Shown here: positions 1-5,196 of the stretch, in pieces
Position numbering within the stretch: position 1 is the stretch's first letter
How the letters are laid out: every line of letters begins with the position of its first letter
Assembly (NCBI GenBank): GCA_022736495.1
Contig: DZCR01000212.1
Location: 1-5,215 of the forward strand
Source of the DNA: Desulfobacca acetoxidans
GTDB lineage: Bacteria; Desulfobacterota; Desulfobaccia; Desulfobaccales; 0-14-0-80-60-11
Direction: 5' to 3'
Length of the DNA stretch: 5,215 bases
Notes under the pieces: generated by a model
What the model saw: only the letters and a program-made list of their open reading frames with translations
The model's database searches: none
Told to the model about the DNA's origin: nothing
Translations under genes and position numbers: made by a program

Positions 1-278
1 GTAAGGGTCAGGGCATTAAGAACGTTGGTCCCAAGTCCTGTCAGGATAAATTGCCGTTTTTCCTTTTTACTCCATTGAAGTCCTTCCACAAGGGTGGCGA
101 TGCCGGAACTGTCCATGAAGGAAACGCCTGAAAGATCCACGATAATACCTTTGACCTTTTTTTTAAAAAAGGGCAGCAGGGTATCCCTCAGATTCGGGGA
201 GGTGAACATATCCACCTCGCCTTCAACGGCCACCATCCCGATATTGTCATTTAGACTGCTGTTGATTTTAAACGTCAT
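1..278 (-). CDS. STAS-domain protein in MlaB position (3' end cut by window edge)
   Basis: The first 92 codons are visible; the C-terminus lies outside the window. It reads as a single STAS domain, the fold of anti-sigma factor antagonists and of MlaB. The N-terminal strands (VAVEGEVDMFTSP, about residues 16-28) are followed by a second strand and the loop FMDSSGIATL (54-63). D56-S57-S58-G59 is the signature of SpoIIAA/RsbV-type proteins, where the first Ser is phosphorylated by an RsbW/SpoIIAB-type kinase. E. coli MlaB has DTGG in this place. The ATG is 6 nt past the mlaD stop, so the gene is co-transcribed with mlaFED. The Shine-Dalgarno is poor (GGAAG almost touching the ATG), which suggests translational coupling. 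As the MlaB equivalent it would bind and control MlaF on the cytoplasmic face; it could instead be an RsbV-like antagonist for the kinase encoded at 3775-4188, or both. The domain is certain; the role is inferred. Confidence 0.88.
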   Translation of the reverse strand, partial: MTFKINSSLNDNIGMVAVEGEVDMFTSPNLRDTLLPFFKKKVKGIIVDLSGVSFMDSSGIATLVEGLQWSKKEKRQFILTGLGTNVLNALTL

Positions 279-284
279 CTTCCG

Positions 285-722
285 CTATTTCTTAAAAATA
301 TATTTACTGACCAGTTCTTCCAGGCTGATGGCGGATTCGGTATCCATCAGGGCTCCCTTATCTCTCAAGACCTCATCGGACCCGCCGGGCGATAATTTAA
401 TGAATTTATCCCCGATAATGCCCTTTGTGCGGATGGACGCAATGGTATCATCGGAAATCCGGGTGCCTTTCTGAATTTCCATTTCCACCCGGGCCTCATT
501 TTCCTCAAGGGCTATCCTTTTGACCTTTCCCACGGGAACACCGGCGATTTCAACGGAGGCCGCCACCTCAAGGCCTTCGATGGACCCGAATTTTGCACTG
601 ATGATATAGGAATCCGAGCCGAAAAGATCGACGCTGCCCAAGCGAACGGACAGATAGATGAGACAGGCAATGCCCGCCATCATGAAAATCCCCACTGAAA
701 TCTCTGTTTTTTTGCCGTACAT
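285..722 (-). CDS. mlaD: MlaD, MCE-domain lipid-binding subunit of the Mla ABC transporter
   Basis: This 145-residue protein is the periplasmic, inner-membrane-anchored subunit that forms a hexameric ring on MlaE and passes phospholipid. Residues about 9-27 are one hydrophobic helix (the membrane anchor), preceded by a short basic cytoplasmic tail (MYGKKTE). The MCE domain spans about 38-114, with the characteristic VEIAGVPVGKV (58-68) and GIIGDKFIKLSPG (101-113). The C-terminal segment DTESAISLEELVSKYIF resembles the C-terminal helix of E. coli MlaD (DTKSAMVLEDLIGQFLY), but the protein stops soon after and lacks E. coli's long polar tail. The reading frame is open upstream to 896, but that part overlaps mlaE and looks non-coding (His/Arg-rich), so the ATG at 722 is chosen. 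It lies 17 nt after mlaE, with AGGA about 14 nt upstream, which is weak. Confidence 0.93.
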   Translation of the reverse strand: MYGKKTEISVGIFMMAGIACLIYLSVRLGSVDLFGSDSYIISAKFGSIEGLEVAASVEIAGVPVGKVKRIALEENEARVEMEIQKGTRISDDTIASIRTKGIIGDKFIKLSPGGSDEVLRDKGALMDTESAISLEELVSKYIFKK

Positions 723-739
723 GGTGAATAGTTTAAATC

Positions 740-1507
740 CTATAGCAATAAAGATGTCAAGATATAATCCACAATCAAAATGGAAAGCGAGGTCAGGACC
801 ACCGTGTTGGTTGTGGCCCGGCTGACGCCTTCGGTGGTGGCCTCGGCCGTGTATCCCATGAAGGTGGCGATCCAGGTGATGAGAAACCCGAAGCAAAGGG
901 ATTTGATGATGCCGCCGTAGATATCCCGGAAGGTCACTGCCGCCGCAAGCTTGCCGACATAGGCGCCTTCGCTGACCCCCAAAAGTTTTACCCCCACCAG
1001 ATACCCCCCGGCAATGCCGATGAGATCAAAAAAAGCCGTCAGAAGCGGCAGGGAAATAATCCCAGCCAGAACCTTGGGGCTAACCACATATTTCAGGGGA
1101 TCAACAGCCATCATCTCAAGGGCTGGAAACTGATCCGTGATCTTCATGATCCCCAGTTCCGCCGTAATGGCGGACCCGGCCCGGCCCGACACCATGAGGG
1201 CGCAGAGCACGGGACCCAGCTCCCGGATGATGGACAGGGCCACCATGACCCCCAGGGCTGCCTCGGCGCCGAACTGCGTCAGGGAATAATACCCCTGAAG
1301 ACCCAGGACCATGCCTGTGAAAAGGGCCGTCACAAAAACAATCAAAAAGGATTTGGAGCCGATAAATTCAATTTCCTTGACCAGGCGGGACATCCTGAAA
1401 GGCGGCAGAAAGGCCTGGACAATGGCGGAAAAAATAAAGATCCCGCTCCTGCCCAGGACCTGGATGCGATACAGGGTTAAGCGGCCAAGGGATGCTGCGA
1501 TTTCCAA
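740..1507 (-). CDS. mlaE: MlaE, permease of the Mla phospholipid ABC transporter
   Basis: This 255-residue integral membrane protein is the MlaE/DUF140 permease that dimerises with two MlaF ATPases and carries the MlaD ring. It has an N-terminal interfacial region (1-45), then several hydrophobic segments (about 52-70, 85-105, 145-173, 195-215, 235-254). The family hallmark RELGPVLCALMVSGRAGSA (95-113) is followed by the coupling-helix region TAELGIMKITDQFPALEMMAVDP (115-137), with close counterparts in E. coli MlaE, as has GYTAEATTEGVSRATTNTVV (218-237) near the C-terminus. Length is normal for the family. The start is TTG: an in-frame TAG lies two codons upstream, a strong AGGAGGGG sits 8 nt before the TTG, and the next in-frame ATG (residue 39) would remove the N-terminal helix. 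The Shine-Dalgarno begins at the mlaF stop codon. Confidence 0.95.
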   Translation of the reverse strand: MEIAASLGRLTLYRIQVLGRSGIFIFSAIVQAFLPPFRMSRLVKEIEFIGSKSFLIVFVTALFTGMVLGLQGYYSLTQFGAEAALGVMVALSIIRELGPVLCALMVSGRAGSAITAELGIMKITDQFPALEMMAVDPLKYVVSPKVLAGIISLPLLTAFFDLIGIAGGYLVGVKLLGVSEGAYVGKLAAAVTFRDIYGGIIKSLCFGFLITWIATFMGYTAEATTEGVSRATTNTVVLTSLSILIVDYILTSLLL

Positions 1508-1512
1508 ATTCT

Positions 1513-1522
1513 AAACCCCTCC
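1513..1522 (-). promoter_or_regulatory. Shine-Dalgarno that fixes the TTG start of mlaE
   Basis: On the minus strand, AAAGGAGGGG follows directly on the mlaF stop codon and lies about 8 nt before TTG at 1507. An in-frame TAG lies between it and the start, so no upstream ATG can be used. The strong ribosome binding site supports the rare start codon. Confidence 0.8.
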
Positions 1523-1523
1523 T

Positions 1524-2309
1524 TTAATCATACAAGATTTCATCCAGATAATTCTTTGCGGTCCGGGCAAAGGGGATAGGCCCTTCCGGTTCCCCGTGGA
1601 TAAATTGTTTCACCCGTTCATCGGTGCTGTTCCGGATTTCTTCAACGGTTCCTTCGGCAATGATTTCCCCGTAATACAAAAGAATAATATTGTCAGCTAT
1701 CTTAAAGCAGGAGTCGATGTCGTGGGACACCACAATGGAGGTGATGTTCAAGGCTTTGTTCAGATCCCGGATGAGCTTTCCGATGACCCCGGTGGAAATG
1801 GGGTCCAGGCCGGAGGTGGGTTCATCATAAAAAATAATATGGGGGTCCATGACCACGGCCCTGGCCAGCCCCACCCGTTTCATCATCCCGCCGGAAAGCT
1901 GGGAGGGCATCAGATGGCCGGTCCCCCTGAGCCCCACCATTTCAAGCTTCATGGTCACAATGGTTTTGATGATATTGTCGGCTATTTTCGTATGCTCCCG
2001 CAGGGGAAAGGCAATATTCTCAAAAATATTCATATAATTAAAAAGAGCCGCCCCCTGGAAGAGCATGCCCATTTTTTTACGGATTTCAAATAATTGTTTT
2101 CTGCTGAGGCTGGTCAGATCCCTGCCGTCGAAATAGACGGCGCCGGTATCGGGCCTTTCAAGCCCGGTCAATTGTCTTAAAAGAGTGCTTTTCCCGGACC
2201 CGCTGCCGCCCAGGATGACGGTGACTTTTCCCCGTTCAAAACGGCAATTGAGATGATTGGAGGCCGTGATGCCGCCATAGCGTTTAACCAGATTTTCAAC
2301 TCGGATCAT
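1524..2309 (-). CDS. mlaF: MlaF, ATPase of the Mla phospholipid ABC transporter
   Basis: This 261-residue cytoplasmic ABC ATPase powers lipid movement between the inner membrane and the periplasmic carrier. All nucleotide-binding motifs are intact: Walker A GGSGSGKST (34-42), Q-loop Q85 in MLFQGAALFNYM, signature LSGGM (138-142), Walker B IIFYDEP (158-164), D-loop SGLD (166-169) and H-loop H196 in VVSHD. The LSGGM signature, with Met after GG, is typical of MlaF/Ttg2A rather than generic importers. The C-terminal GPIPFARTAKNYLDEIL (243-259) matches in position and character the GPVPF-containing extension of E. coli MlaF, which reaches across the dimer and contributes to the MlaB contact; this supports a STAS subunit in the complex. 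It is the first gene of the operon. The ATG at 2309 has no convincing Shine-Dalgarno. Confidence 0.95.
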   Translation of the reverse strand: MIRVENLVKRYGGITASNHLNCRFERGKVTVILGGSGSGKSTLLRQLTGLERPDTGAVYFDGRDLTSLSRKQLFEIRKKMGMLFQGAALFNYMNIFENIAFPLREHTKIADNIIKTIVTMKLEMVGLRGTGHLMPSQLSGGMMKRVGLARAVVMDPHIIFYDEPTSGLDPISTGVIGKLIRDLNKALNITSIVVSHDIDSCFKIADNIILLYYGEIIAEGTVEEIRNSTDERVKQFIHGEPEGPIPFARTAKNYLDEILYD

Positions 2310-2356
2310 AGATGGAATCCGTCGCTTTACTATTTTACGGTTTGGTTTTTTCGGCC

Positions 2357-2385
2357 ACCATAACTTACCGGGGGTTCTGTGTCAA
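2357..2385 (-). promoter_or_regulatory. Sigma-70 type promoter of the mlaFED-STAS operon
   Basis: On the minus strand a perfect -35 box TTGACA (2385-2380) is followed after exactly 17 nt by TATGGT (2362-2357), a 4/6 match to the -10 consensus. Transcription would begin near 2350, leaving a leader of about 40 nt before the mlaF ATG. Called by eye. Confidence 0.65.
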
Positions 2386-2400
2386 CGGGAATTGCAAGGA

Positions 2401-2429
2401 TTGACAAACCGGTAAAGGCTTTATATACA
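2401..2429 (+). promoter_or_regulatory. Sigma-70 type promoter of the phosphatase-kinase operon
   Basis: A perfect -35 box TTGACA (2401-2406), a 17-nt spacer, and TATACA (2424-2429; 4/6 to consensus, inside the AT-rich run TTATATACATT). Standard spacing places +1 at about 2436-2437, on the A of the phosphatase ATG. The absence of a Shine-Dalgarno near that ATG fits a leaderless transcript. Confidence 0.65.
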
Positions 2430-2436
2430 TTCTTTT

Positions 2437-3753
2437 ATGGAAAAAAATATCTCCCAGCCCATGCTTACGGACCCTTCCTTAGATTTAAAGGCCTGCATCA
2501 ACAAGGTCGAGCGCCTGTCCAACTGCATTGAAATCGCCAATCTGATCAATTCCGAACTGTCCATCGGAAAACTGCTTTCCAATGTCATGACGGCCACCCA
2601 GAAAACCTTTCTTGCGGAAGCGGCGAGCCTTCTGCTCATCGACGAAAAAACCGGGGACCTGACCTTCCAGATTGCCCTTGGAGAGGTGGGAGACGATATC
2701 CGGGAATTGTACCGCCTGAAAAAAGGACAGGGCATCGCCGGCCTGGTGGCTGAAACCGGAACCCCTCTCAATCTCAAAGACGCCTATGACCACCCGAATT
2801 TTTCTCCCGAGGCCGATAAGAAAACCCATTACAGGACCCGGGCCATGCTCTGTGTCCCCATAAAGCTCCGGGGGGAAATCATCGGGGTGATCCAGGTGAT
2901 GAACAAACTGACACCCCCCTTCACCTTTTCCCATGAAGATCTGGAGATGCTGATCACCATTGCCGGCAGCGCCGCCGTGGCCATTGACACGGCCCGGATG
3001 CACAGCCTCATTCTTCAAAGAGAAACCCTGGAGCGGGATTTAAAACTGGCCCGGGAGGTCCAGGAAAGCTTTCTGCCGGTAGATCTCCCGGATATCAAAA
3101 ATTACCGGTTTGCCGCCGTGAACCAACCGGCCCTTGAAATCGGGGGCGATTTTTATAATTTTTTCAGGCTGCCCTCTGATAAACTCGGCATTGTTCTCGG
3201 GGATGTATCGGGCAAGGGGATTTCCGCCTCTCTTTTTATGGCGCGGCTCACCAGCGACCTGCAATATTACACCCTGCTGTCCCCGGAACCCGGGGAGCTT
3301 TTGACGCGGATGAACAAGGTATTATGCGGCCGGGCCAAAAGAGGAATGTTTGTCACCCTGATCTATCTTCTGCTGGACCCGCTCAAAAACCGGATTCAAA
3401 TCGCCAACGGGGGACATCTGCCGCCGGTGTATTGTGATATGAACGGCTCCAGGCTACTGGGAGACGACGGGAAAAAAGGCCCCCCCCTGGGCATTCTTCC
3501 CGATGTTGACTACCATCAGGAAACCTTTGATCTTGAAAAACAGTCCGGCATCACCCTGTTCACGGACGGTGTCATCGAAGCCAAAAACCCTTCGGCGGAG
3601 CTGTTCGGGCTCAACCGGCTGCTAAAGGTCATCGGGTCCCAACCCAATGATCCGGATCTGATCTGCCGGGCCGTTACCAATTCCGTGGACCGGTTTACCG
3701 CCGCTGAAGGCAGGAGTGATGATTTAACCCTTTTGGCGTTTACGGTGACCTAA
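2437..3753 (+). CDS. GAF-domain PP2C-type Ser/Thr phosphatase (RsbU/SpoIIE family)
   Basis: This 438-residue cytoplasmic protein has two domains. Residues about 30-186 form a GAF sensor domain (EAASLLLIDEKTGDLTF, GQGIAGLVAETG, MLCVPIKLRGEIIGVIQVMNK). A helical linker (about 187-212, REVQESFLP) leads into a SpoIIE/PP2C catalytic domain (about 225-437). Metal-binding and catalytic signatures are present: EIGGDFY with D238, GDVSGKGISASLFMA with D256, NGGHLPP (324-330), FTDGVIEA with D377, and SDDLTL with D428-D429, so activity is expected. One deviation is Asn241 where many relatives have Asp (GGDFYN rather than GGDFYD). Such enzymes dephosphorylate STAS-domain antagonists in response to a signal on the sensor domain; the GAF ligand cannot be read from sequence. 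It heads a two-gene operon with an RsbW-like kinase and is divergent from mla. The ATG at 2437 has no Shine-Dalgarno; the next ATG (2461) has none either. Confidence 0.93.
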   Translation: MEKNISQPMLTDPSLDLKACINKVERLSNCIEIANLINSELSIGKLLSNVMTATQKTFLAEAASLLLIDEKTGDLTFQIALGEVGDDIRELYRLKKGQGIAGLVAETGTPLNLKDAYDHPNFSPEADKKTHYRTRAMLCVPIKLRGEIIGVIQVMNKLTPPFTFSHEDLEMLITIAGSAAVAIDTARMHSLILQRETLERDLKLAREVQESFLPVDLPDIKNYRFAAVNQPALEIGGDFYNFFRLPSDKLGIVLGDVSGKGISASLFMARLTSDLQYYTLLSPEPGELLTRMNKVLCGRAKRGMFVTLIYLLLDPLKNRIQIANGGHLPPVYCDMNGSRLLGDDGKKGPPLGILPDVDYHQETFDLEKQSGITLFTDGVIEAKNPSAELFGLNRLLKVIGSQPNDPDLICRAVTNSVDRFTAAEGRSDDLTLLAFTVT

Positions 3754-3774
3754 CCCTTTTGATGAGCTATTGTT

Positions 3775-4188
3775 ATGGCCCCTGATCTCATTCACATCCA
3801 TATCACGGCCCACCCGGCCCACCTAAAGCAGATCCGTGCCGTGACGGCCAAGGCCGCCGCCGCCGCCGGGCTTCCGGAAAAAGAGGCCGGGGCCGTCATC
3901 CTTGCGGTGGACGAGGCCTGTTCCAATATCATCAAGCACTGCTGCCAGGGCGACCCCACCAGACGCATCGACATGACCATCGCCCTGGAACAAGCCTGCC
4001 TCAGCGTCACCCTGGTGGATAACGGAACCCCTTTTGATATCGGCGCCATCAAACCCAGGGACATCCATGATATCAAACCGGGCGGGCTCGGCGTCCATAT
4101 CATCCGGGAGGTCATGGACGTGGTGGAATACAGCCATACCCCCGAAGGCCTGAACCAGGTCAAACTTGTCAAAAAGCTCAAAGACTGA
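3775..4188 (+). CDS. RsbW/SpoIIAB-like HATPase serine kinase (anti-sigma factor type)
   Basis: This 137-residue single-domain protein of the HATPase_c_2 family has the usual length for RsbW/SpoIIAB-type kinases. The Bergerat ATP-binding motifs are intact: N-box AVDEACSNIIKH with E47 and N51, G1 box DNGTPFD (D82, G84), and the glycine-rich GGLGVHII (103-110). Proteins of this type phosphorylate a Ser in a STAS antagonist and in many cases also sequester a sigma factor. Here the gene follows the PP2C phosphatase by 21 nt, giving kinase and opposing phosphatase in one transcript; no sigma factor gene is in the window. The nearest STAS candidate target is encoded at 1-278 on the other strand. The start ATG has only a weak GAG about 10 nt upstream; N-terminal length fits the family. 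The domain is certain, the partners inferred. Confidence 0.92.
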   Translation: MAPDLIHIHITAHPAHLKQIRAVTAKAAAAAGLPEKEAGAVILAVDEACSNIIKHCCQGDPTRRIDMTIALEQACLSVTLVDNGTPFDIGAIKPRDIHDIKPGGLGVHIIREVMDVVEYSHTPEGLNQVKLVKKLKD

Positions 4189-4319
4189 GCGATCCGTCTC
4201 CAGGACAGTCGCATTTATGCAATCCTGCCGCTGACTTTAAAACCGCTTCCCCCTTTCTGTTCATCCTAACTCTTCAGGATAATTGATTAATCCATGCCTG
4301 CCTGAAAACCCGGCATCCA

Positions 4320-4335
4320 TGGCATGATCTTTGCT
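4320..4335 (+). promoter_or_regulatory. Sigma-54 (-24/-12) promoter of the Fe-S scaffold operon
   Basis: TGGCATGATCTTTGCT matches the RpoN consensus TGGCACGNNNNTTGCW at every defined position but one (T for C in the first element, a common variant). GG at 4321-4322 and GC at 4333-4334 have the required spacing. The expected +1 is about 4345-4346, which lies downstream of the ATG at 4338 and so supports the start at 4374. An enhancer-binding protein would be needed; its gene is not in the window. Confidence 0.75.
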
Positions 4336-4360
4336 CTATGTCCTCGATGTCCATGTTTAA

Positions 4361-4370
4361 GAAAGGAAGG
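4361..4370 (+). promoter_or_regulatory. Shine-Dalgarno selecting the ATG at 4374
   Basis: GAAAGGAAGG ends 3 nt before ATG at 4374, with the AAGGA core about 6 nt from it. The three earlier in-frame ATGs (4338, 4347, 4353) have no ribosome binding site, and the first lies upstream of the predicted sigma-54 transcript start. Confidence 0.75.
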
Positions 4371-4373
4371 ATA

Positions 4374-4778
4374 ATGCAACCGGATCATCGTGATTTTTTA
4401 AATTCCCATTCATTACAATTTATTGAAATGGCCCTCACCACAGACCGGATAGAAAGAATCGCTCGTCCGGACGGATATGGCAAGAGGACCGGCGAGTGCG
4501 GGGATACGGCTGAATTTTTTTTAATTTACAAAGATAATATCATTCAATCGGTCTCCTTTTACGTGGACGGTTGCATGAACACAACGGCCTGTTGCAATAC
4601 GGTTGCCAAACTGGCCATGGAAAGGACCCTTGAGGCGGCATGGGAAATCACCCCCGAAGAGGTGATCCGTTTTCTGGAAACCCTTCCGGAAGATCATTTC
4701 CACTGTGCCGAACTGGCCGTAGGCGCCTTTTATCTCGCATTGACGGATATAAACTGCAATAAACCCAAAACCGATTAA
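4374..4778 (+). CDS. Stand-alone IscU/NifU-N-like iron-sulfur cluster scaffold protein
   Basis: This 134-residue cytoplasmic protein carries one NifU N-terminal/IscU domain. All cluster-ligand positions of IscU have counterparts: C42 and D44 in GECGDTAEF, C67 in DGCMN, and H110-C111 in FHCAEL. It should therefore be able to assemble a [2Fe-2S] cluster for transfer to apo-proteins. Unusual points are an extra Cys pair C73-C74 close after the second ligand (TTACCNT), a further C128 near the C-terminus, and no LPPVK, the HscA-recognition loop of housekeeping IscU (here LPEDH). No IscS, HscA or HscB gene is nearby, so it looks like a specialised scaffold rather than the general one. The start at 4374 is chosen for its strong Shine-Dalgarno and the sigma-54 promoter position; 4338 would add 12 residues. 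It is followed after 13 nt by a receiver-like gene. Confidence 0.87.
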   Translation: MQPDHRDFLNSHSLQFIEMALTTDRIERIARPDGYGKRTGECGDTAEFFLIYKDNIIQSVSFYVDGCMNTTACCNTVAKLAMERTLEAAWEITPEEVIRFLETLPEDHFHCAELAVGAFYLALTDINCNKPKTD

Positions 4779-4791
4779 AGGAGAAAGCCCA

Positions 4792-5196
4792 ATGCAGATA
4801 CTTCTCGCGGGTCCTGAAAAAAATAGCTTTAAGAACCTTGAACCCTCGTTTTCAGAAAACAAGACCGCCACCCAATGGGCGGATACGGCAGAAAAAGCGC
4901 TCAAAATGATTGCCGGACAAAAAATCGATCTTGTCATAATCCATGAACAATTGCCGGACATGACCGGCAGAAAGCTGGTGGAAAACATTATCACCCTCAA
5001 TGCCATGATGAACTGTGTGGTATTAAGCGCCCTGCCCAAAGAGGAATTTCATGAGGTCTATGAAGGCCTGGGTGTCCTGATGCAATTTCCCCTGATACCG
5101 GGCAAAGCGGAAGTCAAAAAACTTCAAGATCACCTGGCCCGTATCCGCAGGATCTCGGATCAGATAAAACCTTTAAAGGGAGCCGGAAACAAATGA
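4792..5196 (+). CDS. Degenerate receiver-like (CheY-fold) protein lacking the phospho-acceptor Asp
   Basis: This 134-residue protein reads as a single response-regulator receiver fold with no output domain. The clearest part is KIDLVIIHEQLPDMTGRKLVE (44-64), which aligns with the receiver pattern DLVLLDxxLPDMDG but has His51 where the phosphorylated Asp should be. The acidic pair after strand 1 is also missing (ILLAGPEKN), and the conserved Lys of the K-P motif appears as Phe99 (MQFP); the Ser/Thr position is kept (S79, VVLSA). Phosphorylation by a histidine kinase is therefore unlikely, and it may act as a protein-protein adaptor. It starts 13 nt after the scaffold gene with AGGAG about 9 nt from the ATG, and its stop overlaps the next start by 4 nt, so its product probably works with both neighbours. 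The fold call is by pattern only; the function is unknown. Confidence 0.75.
   Translation: MQILLAGPEKNSFKNLEPSFSENKTATQWADTAEKALKMIAGQKIDLVIIHEQLPDMTGRKLVENIITLNAMMNCVVLSALPKEEFHEVYEGLGVLMQFPLIPGKAEVKKLQDHLARIRRISDQIKPLKGAGNK

Noticed and set aside
94..474. Open frame on the plus strand opposite the STAS and mlaD genes
   Set aside because: It has no recognisable domain and runs antisense across two well-supported genes; an antisense shadow.
723..896. Upstream extension of the mlaD reading frame to an ATG at 896
   Set aside because: It overlaps mlaE coding sequence by more than 150 nt and encodes a His/Arg-rich stretch unlike any MlaD; the basic tail and membrane anchor begin at the ATG at 722.
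1596..2093. Open frame on the plus strand opposite mlaF
   Set aside because: Composition rich in Gly, His and Pro with no family features; it mirrors the strong mlaF frame.
2485..3018. Open frame on the minus strand opposite the GAF domain
   Set aside because: No domain or ribosome site; antisense to a confident coding region.
4183..4212. Possible terminator hairpin after the kinase gene (GACTG/CAGTC and GCGA/TCGC arms)
   Set aside because: Stems are only 4-5 bp, overlap the stop codon, and are not followed by a T run, so not a convincing intrinsic terminator.
4263..4280. ATCCT-N8-AGGAT inverted repeat about 74 nt upstream of the predicted sigma-54 start
   Set aside because: The position would suit an activator site, but 5-bp arms with no second copy are not enough to call an operator.
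4276..4292. Possible IHF site between the inverted repeat and the sigma-54 promoter
   Set aside because: Only the AATCAA half is present on the minus strand; the TTR half of the consensus is missing.
4294..4316. ATGCC/GGCAT inverted repeat just upstream of the sigma-54 promoter
   Set aside because: The arms are 5 bp with a 13-nt loop, easily explained by chance.
4338..4373. Earlier ATG starts (4338, 4347, 4353) for the Fe-S scaffold gene
   Set aside because: None has a Shine-Dalgarno, and the predicted sigma-54 transcript start (about 4346) lies downstream of the first; the ATG at 4374 has a strong ribosome site.
4521..5039. Open frame on the minus strand across the scaffold and receiver-like genes
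   Set aside because: It spans the junction of two well-supported plus-strand genes and shows no family features.
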